A program made the position numbers and the translations under genes. A DNA stretch of 64,000 bases, taken from the NCBI RefSeq assembly GCF_000010165.1, contig NC_012491.1, positions 6,200,001 through 6,264,000 on the forward strand. Reading direction: 5' to 3'. Below the pieces are notes generated by a model. It searched no databases. It saw nothing but the letters and a program-made list of their open reading frames with translations, and was not told the origin of the DNA. The stretch is from Brevibacillus brevis NBRC 100599. GTDB lineage: Bacteria; Bacillota; Bacilli; Brevibacillales; Brevibacillaceae. Shown here in pieces: positions 9,048 through 17,686 of this stretch. Numbering within the stretch: position 1 is the first letter of the stretch; every line of letters begins with the position of its first letter.

Positions 9048-9890
9048 TCATGCTAAACGAGACTCGTCTATCAGATCTTTTAACTGTTCATCAGTCCCCG
9101 TGTTCTCGATTGGTGTATATACTCTCATCACGAAGTCACCACTTTCGGGCAAGGCAAAAGAATGGTAACGAAAACTCAACAGGCCAGCTTTAGGATGCTG
9201 TATCACTTTTTCCCCTTTCGAAGTCCCGGATACATCATGTCTTCGCCACCACACTCTAAACTCCTCACTCTGTTCACACAATTTGTCAACGAATTCCCGA
9301 TACCACGAATCATTCATGTACAAAGCGTATCGGCTTCTAAAATGAGCCAACAGCATCGTGGCGACGTTTTCCCAATTCACAATGCGAGCCTCGGTCTCCT
9401 TCATCATGAAGACTCTCCAAAGTATATTTCTCTCAATCTCTGCTATCTGATTAAAGTCTCCGCAAAGCGTACTTGTCATTTTGTTCCACGCTGTTACGTT
9501 CCAGTGTCTATCGATGACATAGGCAGGGTAGCTCCCCATCCTGTCGAGAATTTGTTGCAGGGCTGGAGAATTTGATTCGCCTACTGTGACGTATGGAACT
9601 ACAGAACTATTTGCCAATACAAACAAATGATTGCGCTCGTCATGGCTGAGTTGGAGCGTCCGCACCAAACTCTCCAGCACTTGTTCTGATACCTGAATAT
9701 CCCTCCCCTGCTCCAGTGCCGTGTACCAAGGCAAAGAAATCCCTGACAGAGTCGCCACTTCTTCCCGCCTAAGACCAGGCGTACGACGACGTGCATTTTC
9801 AACAGGTATTCCCGCCTCTTGCGGGGAAAGACGGGAACGACGGGTCCGGAGAAAATCAGCTAGCTCCCTTCGCCTTCTTTCATCATTCAT
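9048..9890 (-). CDS. XRE-family regulator with MmyB-like ligand domain
   Basis: About 280 residues. The N-terminal helix-turn-helix (residues about 5-80) has the family signature RTRRSRLSPQEAGIP...RRTPGLRREEVATLSGISLPWYTALEQG. The remainder is the MmyB-like ligand-binding domain (SNSPALQQILDRMGSYPAYVIDRHWNVTAWNK). I chose the ATG at 9890 because GAGGTG lies 9 bases upstream. It is divergent from the SDR gene at 10024, as is typical for this family, which usually controls the oxidoreductase next door. A relative with the same architecture lies at 40657-41496. Confidence 0.88.
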   Translation of the reverse strand: MNDERRRRELADFLRTRRSRLSPQEAGIPVENARRRTPGLRREEVATLSGISLPWYTALEQGRDIQVSEQVLESLVRTLQLSHDERNHLFVLANSSVVPYVTVGESNSPALQQILDRMGSYPAYVIDRHWNVTAWNKMTSTLCGDFNQIAEIERNILWRVFMMKETEARIVNWENVATMLLAHFRSRYALYMNDSWYREFVDKLCEQSEEFRVWWRRHDVSGTSKGEKVIQHPKAGLLSFRYHSFALPESGDFVMRVYTPIENTGTDEQLKDLIDESRLA

Positions 9891-9944
9891 ACGATCATAC
9901 ACCTCAATATCCTACTAGGATTTATACTACTTTTCCGAATCGTA

Positions 9945-9989
9945 CTGTAAATACAGAGCTGTTTGTCAATTTATGAAGCTGATTATAAT
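9945..9989 (+). promoter_or_regulatory. Candidate promoter and operator of the SDR gene
   Basis: TTGTCA (9963-9968) and TATAAT (9984-9989) are 15 bases apart, a little short for a sigma-A promoter. The perfect palindrome CTGTAAATACAG (9945-9956) lies just upstream, between the two divergent genes, and is a plausible binding site for the XRE regulator. Confidence 0.45.
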
Positions 9990-10023
9990 CGACTCATCAC
10001 CTATAGAGAAGGAGGACGATCTT

Positions 10024-10764
10024 ATGGGAAATCTGGAACTTTGCAGCAGTTTGAAAGGCAAGCGTGTTATCCTGCTCGGAGGAACTTCTGGAATGGGATT
10101 TGCGACAGCGGAAGCCGCTGCGCGTGAAGGGGCATATGTTGTTGTAGTATCCAGTCGAAAAGAGAGAGTGGACGATGCTGTCTCGCGTCTCCCCAAAGGT
10201 ACGGAAGGATATGTGGTTGATCTATCGAATGAGGAGCAGATTCGCGTATTTTTCAGCCGTATTGGTGAATTCGATCACTTGGTTTTCACCGCTGGAGAGC
10301 CATTTCAGCCCGAAAATCTCAACACGGTAGACATGGACAAGGCACGCCAATTCTTTACCATCAGGTACTGGGGTGCAGTTATGGCAGCGAAATATGGCTC
10401 AGAGAAAATCAGGCAGAATGGTTCCATGATTTTTGCTTCCGGCACCGCTTCAGTTCGGCCTCCAAAAGGATTGACGATCGCAGCCAGCATTTGTGGTGCT
10501 ATCGAGTCTCTGACAAGGGCGCTAGCCGTCGAACTGAGTCCACTTCGTGTCAACGCCATACGTTTCGGATTCATGCGCACTGAGTTATGGGACAATATTC
10601 CTGAAGAAGAACGAAACACCATGTACGAGACTGTCGGGAAATCCCTCCCCGTTGGCCGAGTGGGCGAACCCGAGGACGCGGCCGAAGCGTTTCTCTATTT
10701 AATGCGTGAGAAATACTCAACCGGTCAGGTCATCGTCGTAGATGGCGGTTCTTCGCTGGTATGA
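10024..10764 (+). CDS. Atypical short-chain dehydrogenase/reductase
   Basis: 246 residues of the classical SDR fold. The nucleotide-binding loop GGTSGMGFATAEAAA is near residue 16 and an NAIRFG motif comes late in the protein. The start at 10024 is set by GAAGGAGG about 8 bases upstream. An ATG at 9973 is too far from any ribosome site. The segment where classical SDRs carry the catalytic YxxxK reads GLTIAASICGAIESLTRAL, so both Tyr and Lys are missing. It therefore belongs to a divergent SDR group whose chemistry is not obvious, or it may only bind nucleotide. Probably controlled by the divergent XRE regulator. A terminator follows. Confidence 0.85.
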   Translation: MGNLELCSSLKGKRVILLGGTSGMGFATAEAAAREGAYVVVVSSRKERVDDAVSRLPKGTEGYVVDLSNEEQIRVFFSRIGEFDHLVFTAGEPFQPENLNTVDMDKARQFFTIRYWGAVMAAKYGSEKIRQNGSMIFASGTASVRPPKGLTIAASICGAIESLTRALAVELSPLRVNAIRFGFMRTELWDNIPEEERNTMYETVGKSLPVGRVGEPEDAAEAFLYLMREKYSTGQVIVVDGGSSLV

Positions 10765-10793
10765 CAACGAATCCATTCAGCTTTCATCGGCGA

Positions 10794-10817
10794 AATGCCC
10801 TCTTATCGAGGGCATTT
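10794..10817 (+). terminator. Terminator after the SDR gene
   Basis: AATGCCCTC pairs with GAGGGCATT around TTATC and is followed by TTTT. Confidence 0.8.
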
Positions 10818-10882
10818 TCCATGTCGGTCATCCCCCCTTATGATATGGCTCACTGGGTTGTCTGTAACAACAGCACTTGAAA

Positions 10883-10900
10883 AAAAGAGTCTCCGGTTTG
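10883..10900. other. Left half of a terminator split by the insertion sequence, with target duplication
   Basis: AAAAGAGTCTCC followed by GGTTTG (10895-10900). GGTTTG is repeated at the other end of the insertion sequence. If the element and one copy are removed, AAAAGAGTCTCC faces GAGACCTCTTTT across the loop and restores a bidirectional terminator hairpin. Confidence 0.75.
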
Positions 10901-10972
10901 GAGAGCCGTGCAAAATACTCTCTATCTTGAAAAGAGACGTTCTCTTTTGGAAATTTTCGGTCCGTAGAACCT

Positions 10973-11013
10973 AAAAAATGGAGGCTACCTCATGCTGAGG
11001 TGGCCTCCATTTT
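10973..11013 (-). terminator. Terminator of the transposase gene, overlapping its stop codon
   Basis: On the minus strand ATGGAGGCcACCTC pairs with GAGGTaGCCTCCAT and is followed by TTTTTT. The TGA stop of the transposase lies in the loop, so the last codons of the gene form the 5' arm. Confidence 0.85.
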
Positions 11014-12477
11014 GGCTTGGAGTTTTATCATTCGCTTTACATTTACTGTAAAGGCAGTTAATATGGCTTGGATTTGCATACGAAAGAGACCACGGTACTT
11101 GGCCCTGGTTAATCCATGATACCTTTTTAACTCAGCATTTTTATGTTCAATAATCGGTCTACGACGGATACGCTCTTGGAACACTTCGCTGTTCTCAAAT
11201 TCGATATGCTCCTTGTAATGTTCCGCCATAATCCTGAAGGAATAGGTCTTGTTCTTTGCACCCGGTTTTAAACAGCCTTCTTTCAGCGGACATGCTGTGC
11301 ATTTGTGTATATCAAAGTAGAACACGAGAGAACGACTATCGCCACTTTTTTTGCTGCCTTGCACAGCTTTACGGACACTGTTTTGTCCTGCCGGACAAAT
11401 AACAAAATCTGCATCTTTGTTGTATGTAAAACCCTCTTGCCTTGATCCGCCATTATGGACGACAGGGTTTAAAGGAACTACGGGTTGAATCTTTTTAGAT
11501 TTCATTTCAGCTAAGTTGTCTTTACCTGAATATGCAGTGTCAGCAATGATTTCATGGACTTCTATTCCTGTGGATATCGTTTGACTTAGAAGCTCTTTGA
11601 ATTGCTTTCCATCATCCGAACTTCCCCCAGTAACTTCTACAGCCGTAATGATCTCTTCCTCCGTCATGGCGATATGTTCTTTGTAACCAAAAAAAGATTT
11701 CGTATAGCTTTTCCATCCAAAGCGTGCGTCTGGATCAATAGCCGACAGAATCCCTTTTTGGGAAAGAAGGCGCTCGTCTTCTACAATCCTCTTGGCGATC
11801 TGAAGTTTTTCTGAGATAGAACCCTCATGATCAGGTATTAGCGTCTCGACAGCTTCTCCCAGCTCCGCTAAGTAATGTAGCATGACTTTTTCCGCATTTT
11901 CCTGTTCTTTCTTTATCACTGGCATCCGAGGAAGTTTCTTTTCAAGTTTGGAATGCTTTTTTACAACGACACGAAATAGACGTTTTGCCGCATCTCGTAA
12001 AACGCCAAGTGGCTTTTGTTTTTGCGAAGCTGCCAATGTATGAGTAGAATCCATGATAATCGTCTTCGACTTGACGAGTCCTTTCTCGATGCACTGGCGC
12101 ACAACTGATCGAAGCACCTCATCCACACCCGCTGCTCCCAATCGATGGTTACGAAATCGGGATAATTGAGAAGGGGCTGGTAGCGTGTCTTCTGGATTAA
12201 GGCCAATAAACCACTTGTAAGCAAGATTCACCTGAGCTTCTTGAATCATGCGCTCATCCGAAAGATTGTACAGAACTTGCAAGAATAACAAACGAAACAG
12301 AAGCTCTGGCTCGTTGGCAGGTCTACCGTAATATTCACAGTACGAAGAACGAACCAGATCATGAATGAACGTGAAGTCGACGACTTCATTTATTTTACAC
12401 AATGGATGATCTCCTGGAATGAGTTTGTATAATTCGGCATGGAAGGACGCCGTCAATTGTTTGGCAGGCTGTAGCAC
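10990..12477 (-). CDS. IS1182-family transposase
   Basis: About 496 residues. The N-terminal DUF772-type domain reads YCEYYGRPANEPELLFRLLFLQVLYNLSDERM. The catalytic DDE domain contains IIMDSTHT, a central IIADTAYSGKDN and a late RRPIIEHKNAELKRYHG with the Glu. A Cys-rich segment (HKCTACPLKEGC) is typical of the family. No in-frame ATG follows the inverted repeat. A GTG at 12477 gives a protein starting at LQPAKQL and is preceded by GGGAC. Frames further upstream would begin outside the element and are not credible. It is the only gene of the element. Confidence 0.9.
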   Translation of the reverse strand: MLQPAKQLTASFHAELYKLIPGDHPLCKINEVVDFTFIHDLVRSSYCEYYGRPANEPELLFRLLFLQVLYNLSDERMIQEAQVNLAYKWFIGLNPEDTLPAPSQLSRFRNHRLGAAGVDEVLRSVVRQCIEKGLVKSKTIIMDSTHTLAASQKQKPLGVLRDAAKRLFRVVVKKHSKLEKKLPRMPVIKKEQENAEKVMLHYLAELGEAVETLIPDHEGSISEKLQIAKRIVEDERLLSQKGILSAIDPDARFGWKSYTKSFFGYKEHIAMTEEEIITAVEVTGGSSDDGKQFKELLSQTISTGIEVHEIIADTAYSGKDNLAEMKSKKIQPVVPLNPVVHNGGSRQEGFTYNKDADFVICPAGQNSVRKAVQGSKKSGDSRSLVFYFDIHKCTACPLKEGCLKPGAKNKTYSFRIMAEHYKEHIEFENSEVFQERIRRRPIIEHKNAELKRYHGLTRAKYRGLFRMQIQAILTAFTVNVKRMIKLQAKMEATSA

Positions 12478-12520
12478 TAGTCCCAGCTTCTTTCGTTTTA
12501 TGTTTATTATACAACGAGAC

Positions 12521-12540
12521 CCAGTACCTAACGGTACTGG
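12521..12540. other. Perfect hairpin between the IS end and the transposase start
   Basis: CCAGTACC and GGTACTGG form an 8-bp stem with a TAAC loop, 43 bases upstream of the transposase start codon. Several IS families place a stem-loop here to block translation or transcription entering from outside the element. That role is inferred. Confidence 0.6.
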
Positions 12541-12584
12541 ATCAGTCTTTTTACATATTATAGGAGTCGTTTTGCACGGCTCTC

Positions 12585-12602
12585 GGTTTGGAGACCTCTT
12601 TT
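12585..12602. other. Right half of the split terminator, with target duplication
   Basis: GGTTTG (12585-12590) followed by GAGACCTCTTTT, the partner of the half hairpin at 10883-10900. Before insertion this was the shared terminator between the SDR gene and the leftward channel gene ending at 12630. Confidence 0.75.
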
Positions 12603-12629
12603 CGCTTCCCATACTTTTCTCGGGTCCAA

Positions 12630-13208
12630 TTATTCGCTTCTCAAAATGTGCTCGATTCGCTTTTCCGGCACGACCCAAATCGCGGCAACGAGTACGTAAA
12701 AGAAGCCGGATACCCATGGACCCACATACGCGGTCAATATCGCGAGCAAATAGAGAACAGGCGATATTTTCACCTTCCAGTCTCTGCCCATTGACTTCAC
12801 GAATGCAGAATCTCCAGAATGCTGGCTAATGATTGCGAGCTGAAGCATTCTGTAAGAAATCGCTGCAAGCAGAAGGATAATCCCGTACAATGCCATCGGA
12901 GTGGGCGCAAACTGGCTTTCCCCCATCCACGCGGTCGTGAATGGAATAAGGGATAGCCAGAAGAGCAATTTCAAATTCAGCCACATGAGCCGCCCGTTCA
13001 TTGTGCGAACCATATGCAGCAGATGATGATGGTTGTTCCAGTAAATGCCGACATAAACGAAACTGAAGATATAACTAAGAACTTTTGGGCCTAGTTCGAT
13101 TAACGAATGCCAATCGTGGCCTTCTGGTACTTTGAATTCCAGTACCATAATCGTAATGATAATTGCCAGCACGCCATCGCTAAACGCTTCCATCCGGTTT
13201 GCTCTCAT
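12630..13208 (-). CDS. TMEM175/DUF1211-family potassium channel subunit
   Basis: 192 residues with six hydrophobic helices. The first helix carries the FSDGVLAI signature (residues 9-16) that defines the TMEM175 family. HHHLLHMVR follows the second or third helix. Prokaryotic members form tetrameric potassium-selective channels in the cytoplasmic membrane. The start is ATG at 13208, preceded by AGGTGATCACCAA. The insertion sequence sits 28 bases downstream and has split the terminator of this gene, so transcription may now read into the element. Confidence 0.88.
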   Translation of the reverse strand: MRANRMEAFSDGVLAIIITIMVLEFKVPEGHDWHSLIELGPKVLSYIFSFVYVGIYWNNHHHLLHMVRTMNGRLMWLNLKLLFWLSLIPFTTAWMGESQFAPTPMALYGIILLLAAISYRMLQLAIISQHSGDSAFVKSMGRDWKVKISPVLYLLAILTAYVGPWVSGFFYVLVAAIWVVPEKRIEHILRSE

Positions 13209-13386
13209 TTGGTGATCACCTATTTCCCGCTTCTCGCGCTGAATTGATCGAATAGATATCCATAGTTTATTCTAACTTTTCTTCATACTGTCAAGCACAA
13301 CCTTTCCCTCATTCGGGATCGTTTTAATGGACCTAATGGATTCATTTATTATGGGAACTAGAACATTTACATATTATGTATCTCTT

Positions 13387-13415
13387 TTGCCAAAATATAT
13401 CTATTGATGTAAGAT
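13387..13415 (+). promoter_or_regulatory. Probable sigma-A promoter of terB
   Basis: TTGCCA (13387-13392) and TAAGAT (13410-13415) are separated by exactly 17 bases, and the gene starts 47 bases downstream. The spacing is ideal and the boxes are moderate. Confidence 0.5.
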
Positions 13416-13462
13416 TGTAGAATAAACGTATAAGTGAGAAATTTGTCGATGGAGGTAATAGA

Positions 13463-13918
13463 ATGTCATTTTCTGGCACATTTACGAATTGGCTTAAAAA
13501 CACACAAGCATCCTTGCGAGACCAGGTAAAGAAGTTTCAGAATCGTGACTTCATGGATGCAGTCGTTGCCGGATGCGCATTGGTTGCCGCCGCTGATGGA
13601 CACATTGAATCCTCTGAAAAGCAAAAGATGGCCTCTTATATCAATCGAAGTGAAGAATTGAAAGTTTTTGATATGAACGATGTAATTAGCCGCTTCAACC
13701 ATTTTGTCAGTGGATTTGAATTTGACCACGGCGTCGGGAAGATGGAAGCACTCAAGGCAATCGGCAAATTAAAAAATAACCCAGAAGCAGCGCGAATTCT
13801 TATCGGCGTCTGTTGCGCAATCGGTGCCGCTGACGGTGACTTTGACGAAAAAGAGAAAATAATCGTTCGGGAAATCTGCCAGACCGTTAATTTGAATCCA
13901 GCTGATTTCCAGTTGTAA
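13463..13918 (+). CDS. terB: TerB-family protein
   Basis: 151 residues, all-helical. Two repeats of the TerB acidic motif are visible, ALVAAADGHIESSEKQ (about residues 39-54) and CCAIGAADGDFDEKEK (about 117-132), each with the metal-coordinating Asp-Gly-x-x-x-x-x-Glu pattern. TerB is a cytosolic, membrane-associated partner of TerC and TerD in the Ter stress system. GGAGGTAATAG precedes the ATG. It has its own terminator at 13925 and is thus a separate first unit of the Ter island, although readthrough is possible. Confidence 0.9.
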   Translation: MSFSGTFTNWLKNTQASLRDQVKKFQNRDFMDAVVAGCALVAAADGHIESSEKQKMASYINRSEELKVFDMNDVISRFNHFVSGFEFDHGVGKMEALKAIGKLKNNPEAARILIGVCCAIGAADGDFDEKEKIIVREICQTVNLNPADFQL

Positions 13919-13924
13919 CAAGCG

Positions 13925-13960
13925 AGATTGCCTCGGGCCAAGGGGGCAGTCTTGTTTTTT
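13925..13960 (+). terminator. Terminator between terB and the biosynthetic genes
   Basis: AGATTGCCTC pairs with GGGGCAGTCT (two G-U pairs) and is followed by TTGTTTTTT. Confidence 0.7.
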
Positions 13961-14001
13961 ATCAATGGCGAGTTGGGATGAAGAGGGGAGCCGTTTCTTT
14001 T

Positions 14002-15207
14002 ATGAGGCATTTTGATTACTTGCTCGAGAACGAAAAAGAAGAATTATTCAGTGTACACCCCCTTCCTATCAATCGAAACACCGAGAAGGAAGTGCTAGCC
14101 CACGCGTTGGGAGCTACACTCTACATGCCCGCCATACGAACCACCATCTCTCATGATGTAATGACGCAAAAGCACGAGGGCTTGGTCTCCATGGTCATCT
14201 GCCTGGAAGACGCTATCGGCGATCATGAGGTTACTGAGGCAGAGCAATCGCTGATTCGGCAGGTCCGTGATATTTCCAGCCGTCTACGAAACGGCTTGAT
14301 CCAGCAGGACGATATACCGATCATGTTCGTGCGTGTCCGGGATGTCCACCAAATGAACCGGCTTGTGGAAGAACTGCAAGAAGATTTGATCAGCCTGACT
14401 GGGTTTGTGTTCCCGAAGTTTACGAGCCGCAACGCTGAGGAGTATCTGGAAGCGCTGCAATCGTGCAACCGATACGTTCCTTTCCCTGTGTACGGCATGC
14501 CGATTCTGGAGTCCGCCGACATTATTTACAGAGAATCCCGAACAGCCGAGCTGCTCTCGATCAAAAAAATTTTGGACAAATACCGGCACCTCGTCCTGAA
14601 CGTGCGCATGGGAGCAACCGATTTTTCCAGCCTGTTCGGATTGCGCCGTGGACCGGATGTGTCTATTTATGAGATTTCCACGATTCGCGATTGCATTGGC
14701 GACATTGTGAACATGTTTACACGACAGGGCAGTGAATACGTCGTATCTGGTCCAGTCTGGGAGTATTTCAGCAACGGTGAAAGGTTGCTCAAACCACAGC
14801 TCCGCCAGTCTCCGTTTGAACAAAAGCTGGGCGGCGCATCAGGGCGCAGACTTCGCCAGCAATTGTTGAATCAATGGCAAGATGGGCTGATCAAAGAAGT
14901 CTTGCTGGACAAGGAAAACGGCCTGACCGGCAAAACGATCATCCACCCAAGCCATATCAAAATTGTCCACTCACTTGCCGTGATTACACGTGAAGAGTAC
15001 GAGGACGCCAGGGCAATCCTGCAAAGCCAAACAAACGGAGTAACGAAAAGTCACTACGCTAACAAAATGAACGAAATCAAGCCACATACGAGCTGGGCGA
15101 AAAAAATAATGATCAAATCAAAAGTGTACGGGGTGTTCCATGAGCATAACAACTTTATCAACCTGCTCGCTCGAACAGCAAATATCCAGTTTCAATATTC
15201 TCGGTGA
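14002..15207 (+). CDS. HpcH/HpaI-type C-C bond lyase of the Ter biosynthetic arm
   Basis: About 401 residues with a TIM-barrel of the HpcH/HpaI aldolase and citrate-lyase-beta superfamily (C-C_Bond_Lyase, PF15617-like). Visible landmarks are ICLEDAIGDHEV, PIMFVRVRD with a substrate Arg, FVFPKFTS, PILESADI and NVRMGATDFS. In the Ter systems analysed by Anantharaman, Iyer and Aravind, this enzyme with PRTase, StiP and HAD partners is predicted to make a nucleoside-like metabolite. The ATG at 14002 has GAGGGGAG about 11 bases upstream. An ATG at 13978 has no site. The next gene starts inside its 3' end (68-base overlap), so translation is coupled. Confidence 0.85.
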   Translation: MRHFDYLLENEKEELFSVHPLPINRNTEKEVLAHALGATLYMPAIRTTISHDVMTQKHEGLVSMVICLEDAIGDHEVTEAEQSLIRQVRDISSRLRNGLIQQDDIPIMFVRVRDVHQMNRLVEELQEDLISLTGFVFPKFTSRNAEEYLEALQSCNRYVPFPVYGMPILESADIIYRESRTAELLSIKKILDKYRHLVLNVRMGATDFSSLFGLRRGPDVSIYEISTIRDCIGDIVNMFTRQGSEYVVSGPVWEYFSNGERLLKPQLRQSPFEQKLGGASGRRLRQQLLNQWQDGLIKEVLLDKENGLTGKTIIHPSHIKIVHSLAVITREEYEDARAILQSQTNGVTKSHYANKMNEIKPHTSWAKKIMIKSKVYGVFHEHNNFINLLARTANIQFQYSR

Positions 15208-16519
15208 TTTGAATATCACCATCCACGTTCGACAAAATCCGTACCATCTTCCATTGGAAGCGCTATTCCAAATGGCTGCCCGAATCAATAAGAAACGAAG
15301 CTTCCTGTTTGTCAGCAAGGTTCTGGGAAAGCATTTGCCCGTGCGGCCGTCAGCGTCTGTGCTAAGCGGTATGGCATTGGCGGCACGTCTCCTTGAAGAG
15401 TTTTATTCTCATGAAGTCAGTGATCTTCCAGAGATCGTGCAAGGTATCATTCAGCAGGAGAAGAGCGAAGAGATTCTTCACAAACTGCTGCAACATCCCC
15501 TCGAATTACCCGAGCCCTTGTTATTCATCGGATTTGCCGAGACTGCCACTGCACTTGGACACAGCATGTTCAGCGCTTTTGGCACCAAGGCAGAATACAT
15601 CCATACAACAAGAGAACTGATCAAAGAGGTTCCGTCAACAATTGATTTTGAAGAAGAGCATTCTCACGCAGTAGCCCATCACTTTTATCCATTGGATAAA
15701 AACTTGCTACATTCTGCGTGTCCGATCGTATTAGTAGATGATGAGATTACGACAGGGAAAACAGCGCTTAACATCATTCGCGAGATTCAGCAGCATTTTC
15801 CGAGAAAGCAATACATCGTTGCTTCCTTATTGGATTGGCGCTCGCCTGACGATCACCGCAAGTTTCTGGAGCTTGAAGCCGAGCTGGGTATCGAGATCAC
15901 AGCCATCTCTCTAATTAAGGGAGAGATTGAGGTGAACGGCGTTCTTGACGAACAGCAGGCTGAGCAGACGAAGCCTGCCTTTGTCGAACCAGAAGCTGAG
16001 CCGACTGTCATCACGCTGGAGACCGCTGCGCTAACCAAACTGTCCTTTTCTTCCATCGATCAGACAGGCTTTGTGAATACCTTGCCGTATTTGCAGCAAA
16101 CTGGACGCTTTGGCATGACTTCCGAGCAGCAGCTTCAATTGCATGACACACTTCGGGAGCAGGGCCAGTTTTTGCAGCAATATCGTAAGGGTACGACCTT
16201 GTGTATGGGAACAGGCGAGTTTATGTACGTGCCGATGATGATCGCCGCTTCTATGGGCGATGGGGTTTGGTATCAATCAACGACGAGAAGCCCGATTCAT
16301 CCGGCAACAAAGGAAACATATGCCGTTCAAAATGCATTTGCGTACGAAAGTCCGGATGATCCCACTGTTCGCAACTTTATGTACAATATCCCGGAGCAAC
16401 GGTATGACGAGCTGTTCCTGTTCCTTGAACGCGGGACAAGCGTGGAGCGGCTCAATAGTCTTTATGCGGCCTTGGCCCAACTGCCGATTCCGAACAAGTA
16501 TCTCGTAATGTTTCGCTAA
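15140..16519 (+). CDS. Phosphoribosyltransferase with TRSP domain, Ter biosynthetic arm
   Basis: 459 residues. A type I PRTase fold in the first half has the PRPP loop CPIVLVDDEITTGKTALN near residue 195 and LLFIGFAETATALGHSMF before it. The C-terminal part (from about residue 295) is the TRSP domain, with FGMTSEQQLQL, LCMGTGEFMYVPMM and YQSTTRSPIHP, which carries the conserved Thr-Arg-Ser-Pro. Predicted role: attaching or removing a base on a phosphoribosyl group in the Ter-linked nucleoside pathway. It starts within the preceding lyase gene (ATG at 15140, with GGGGTG before it) and is followed after 21 bases by the StiP-type gene. Confidence 0.85.
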   Translation: MSITTLSTCSLEQQISSFNILGDLNITIHVRQNPYHLPLEALFQMAARINKKRSFLFVSKVLGKHLPVRPSASVLSGMALAARLLEEFYSHEVSDLPEIVQGIIQQEKSEEILHKLLQHPLELPEPLLFIGFAETATALGHSMFSAFGTKAEYIHTTRELIKEVPSTIDFEEEHSHAVAHHFYPLDKNLLHSACPIVLVDDEITTGKTALNIIREIQQHFPRKQYIVASLLDWRSPDDHRKFLELEAELGIEITAISLIKGEIEVNGVLDEQQAEQTKPAFVEPEAEPTVITLETAALTKLSFSSIDQTGFVNTLPYLQQTGRFGMTSEQQLQLHDTLREQGQFLQQYRKGTTLCMGTGEFMYVPMMIAASMGDGVWYQSTTRSPIHPATKETYAVQNAFAYESPDDPTVRNFMYNIPEQRYDELFLFLERGTSVERLNSLYAALAQLPIPNKYLVMFR

Positions 16520-16540
16520 CTGCAGAGAGGGGTAAACCGA

Positions 16541-17686
16541 ATGGAGCAAGGCTCATTATACACAGCAGAACTCATGCAGCCGATTAAAATGGGGAGCTAC
16601 CCTGCAGAGGATGTTACATTCCTGTTGAAAGAAATCAGCGGATTGATGGAAGAAACCAACACGGAGGACCGGGAAGAATTGATTCAGGCGGGGACACATT
16701 ACTCCGAGATGCTGCCTGTTGAGTATCAGCCCTCCGCCGAGTACATCTCATTGTTTCATCAGGCCTTGCAGACGACAGCACGAAAAGTGGCGCTTGCGTC
16801 AGGAGTAGTGGCTGAATCCATCCTTGCACGCAAAGGCAAGGGGGTTGTGCTTGCCTCGCTTGCAAGAGCAGGAACGCCGATCGGTGTTTTGATCCGCCGC
16901 TATTTGAGACAAATTCACCAGCTGGATACGCCGCATTACAGCATCTCCATCATTCGCGGCAAAGGTATTGACGAGAATGCCCTGCGCTATATTCTTGAGC
17001 ATCATCAGGGCAAAGGAATTCAGTTCGTAGATGGTTGGACAGGCAAGGGCGCTATTACATCGGTCTTGCACGAGTCGATCTCCCGCTTTAACCAGAAATT
17101 CCATACGCGGCTTGATGCCGATTTGGCTGTTCTCGCTGACCCAGGGCATTGCGTGCAGACGTTTGGCACTCGCGAAGATTTTTTGATCCCGAGCGCTTGC
17201 CTGAACTCGACCGTGTCCGGTTTGATCAGTCGTACCGTGCACCGTGACGACCTCATTGCGGCTGGTGAATTTCACGGAGCCAAATTTTATCGGGAATGGG
17301 CTGACGAAGATGTTTCCAACCTGTTCGTCAATACGATTTCGGCGTATTTTACGGATATTGCCGACGAGGCAAAGGTAAAAGCAGCTGAATTGATCAGCCA
17401 CGAGGACGACCACGTGCCGACCTGGAAGGGAATGCGCGATATTGGGCGGATTCAGCAAGAGCTGCAAATTGATGATGTGAATCTAATTAAACCGGGAGTT
17501 GGCGAAACGACACGCGTGCTTTTGCGCAGAGTCCCCTGGAAAATTCTTGTCGATTCAGTCGAAAACCCTAACCTTGCTCATATCATCATGCTTGCCAAGG
17601 ATCGTGGTGTATTAGTGGAGGAACGTTCGGATATGAGCTATTCCTGCTGTGGTATTATCCGATCGATGGGAGGGGAAAAACAATGA
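16541..17686 (+). CDS. StiP-type PRTase/PELOTA protein of the Ter biosynthetic arm
   Basis: 381 residues. The main part belongs to the family named StiP or PRTase_1 (PF11202-like), with KGKGVVLASLARAGTPIGVLIRR and GIQFVDGWTGKGAI as conserved loops. The last 70 residues resemble the PELOTA RNA-binding fold (VPWKILVDSVENPNLAHIIMLAKDRGVLVEE). The protease label sometimes attached to StiP is not supported by any motif I can see. AGAGAGGGG lies 8 bases before the ATG. Its stop overlaps the start of the HAD gene (ATGA), so the pair is translationally coupled. Confidence 0.85.
   Translation: MEQGSLYTAELMQPIKMGSYPAEDVTFLLKEISGLMEETNTEDREELIQAGTHYSEMLPVEYQPSAEYISLFHQALQTTARKVALASGVVAESILARKGKGVVLASLARAGTPIGVLIRRYLRQIHQLDTPHYSISIIRGKGIDENALRYILEHHQGKGIQFVDGWTGKGAITSVLHESISRFNQKFHTRLDADLAVLADPGHCVQTFGTREDFLIPSACLNSTVSGLISRTVHRDDLIAAGEFHGAKFYREWADEDVSNLFVNTISAYFTDIADEAKVKAAELISHEDDHVPTWKGMRDIGRIQQELQIDDVNLIKPGVGETTRVLLRRVPWKILVDSVENPNLAHIIMLAKDRGVLVEERSDMSYSCCGIIRSMGGEKQ

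Larger units (their letters stand above)
10901..12584 (-). mobile_element. IS1182-family insertion sequence, 1684 bp, with inverted repeats and 6-bp target duplication
   Basis: The ends are perfect 15-bp inverted repeats, GAGAGCCGTGCAAAA at 10901-10915 and its complement at 12570-12584. Each is flanked by GGTTTG (10895-10900 and 12585-12590), which is the target duplication. Inside lies one leftward transposase gene with its own terminator. The element appears intact and, given the perfect ends, fairly recent. Confidence 0.9.

Noticed and set aside
9721-9976. Rightward frames overlapping the first XRE regulator
   Set aside because: They are antisense to a well-supported regulator gene and have no family match.
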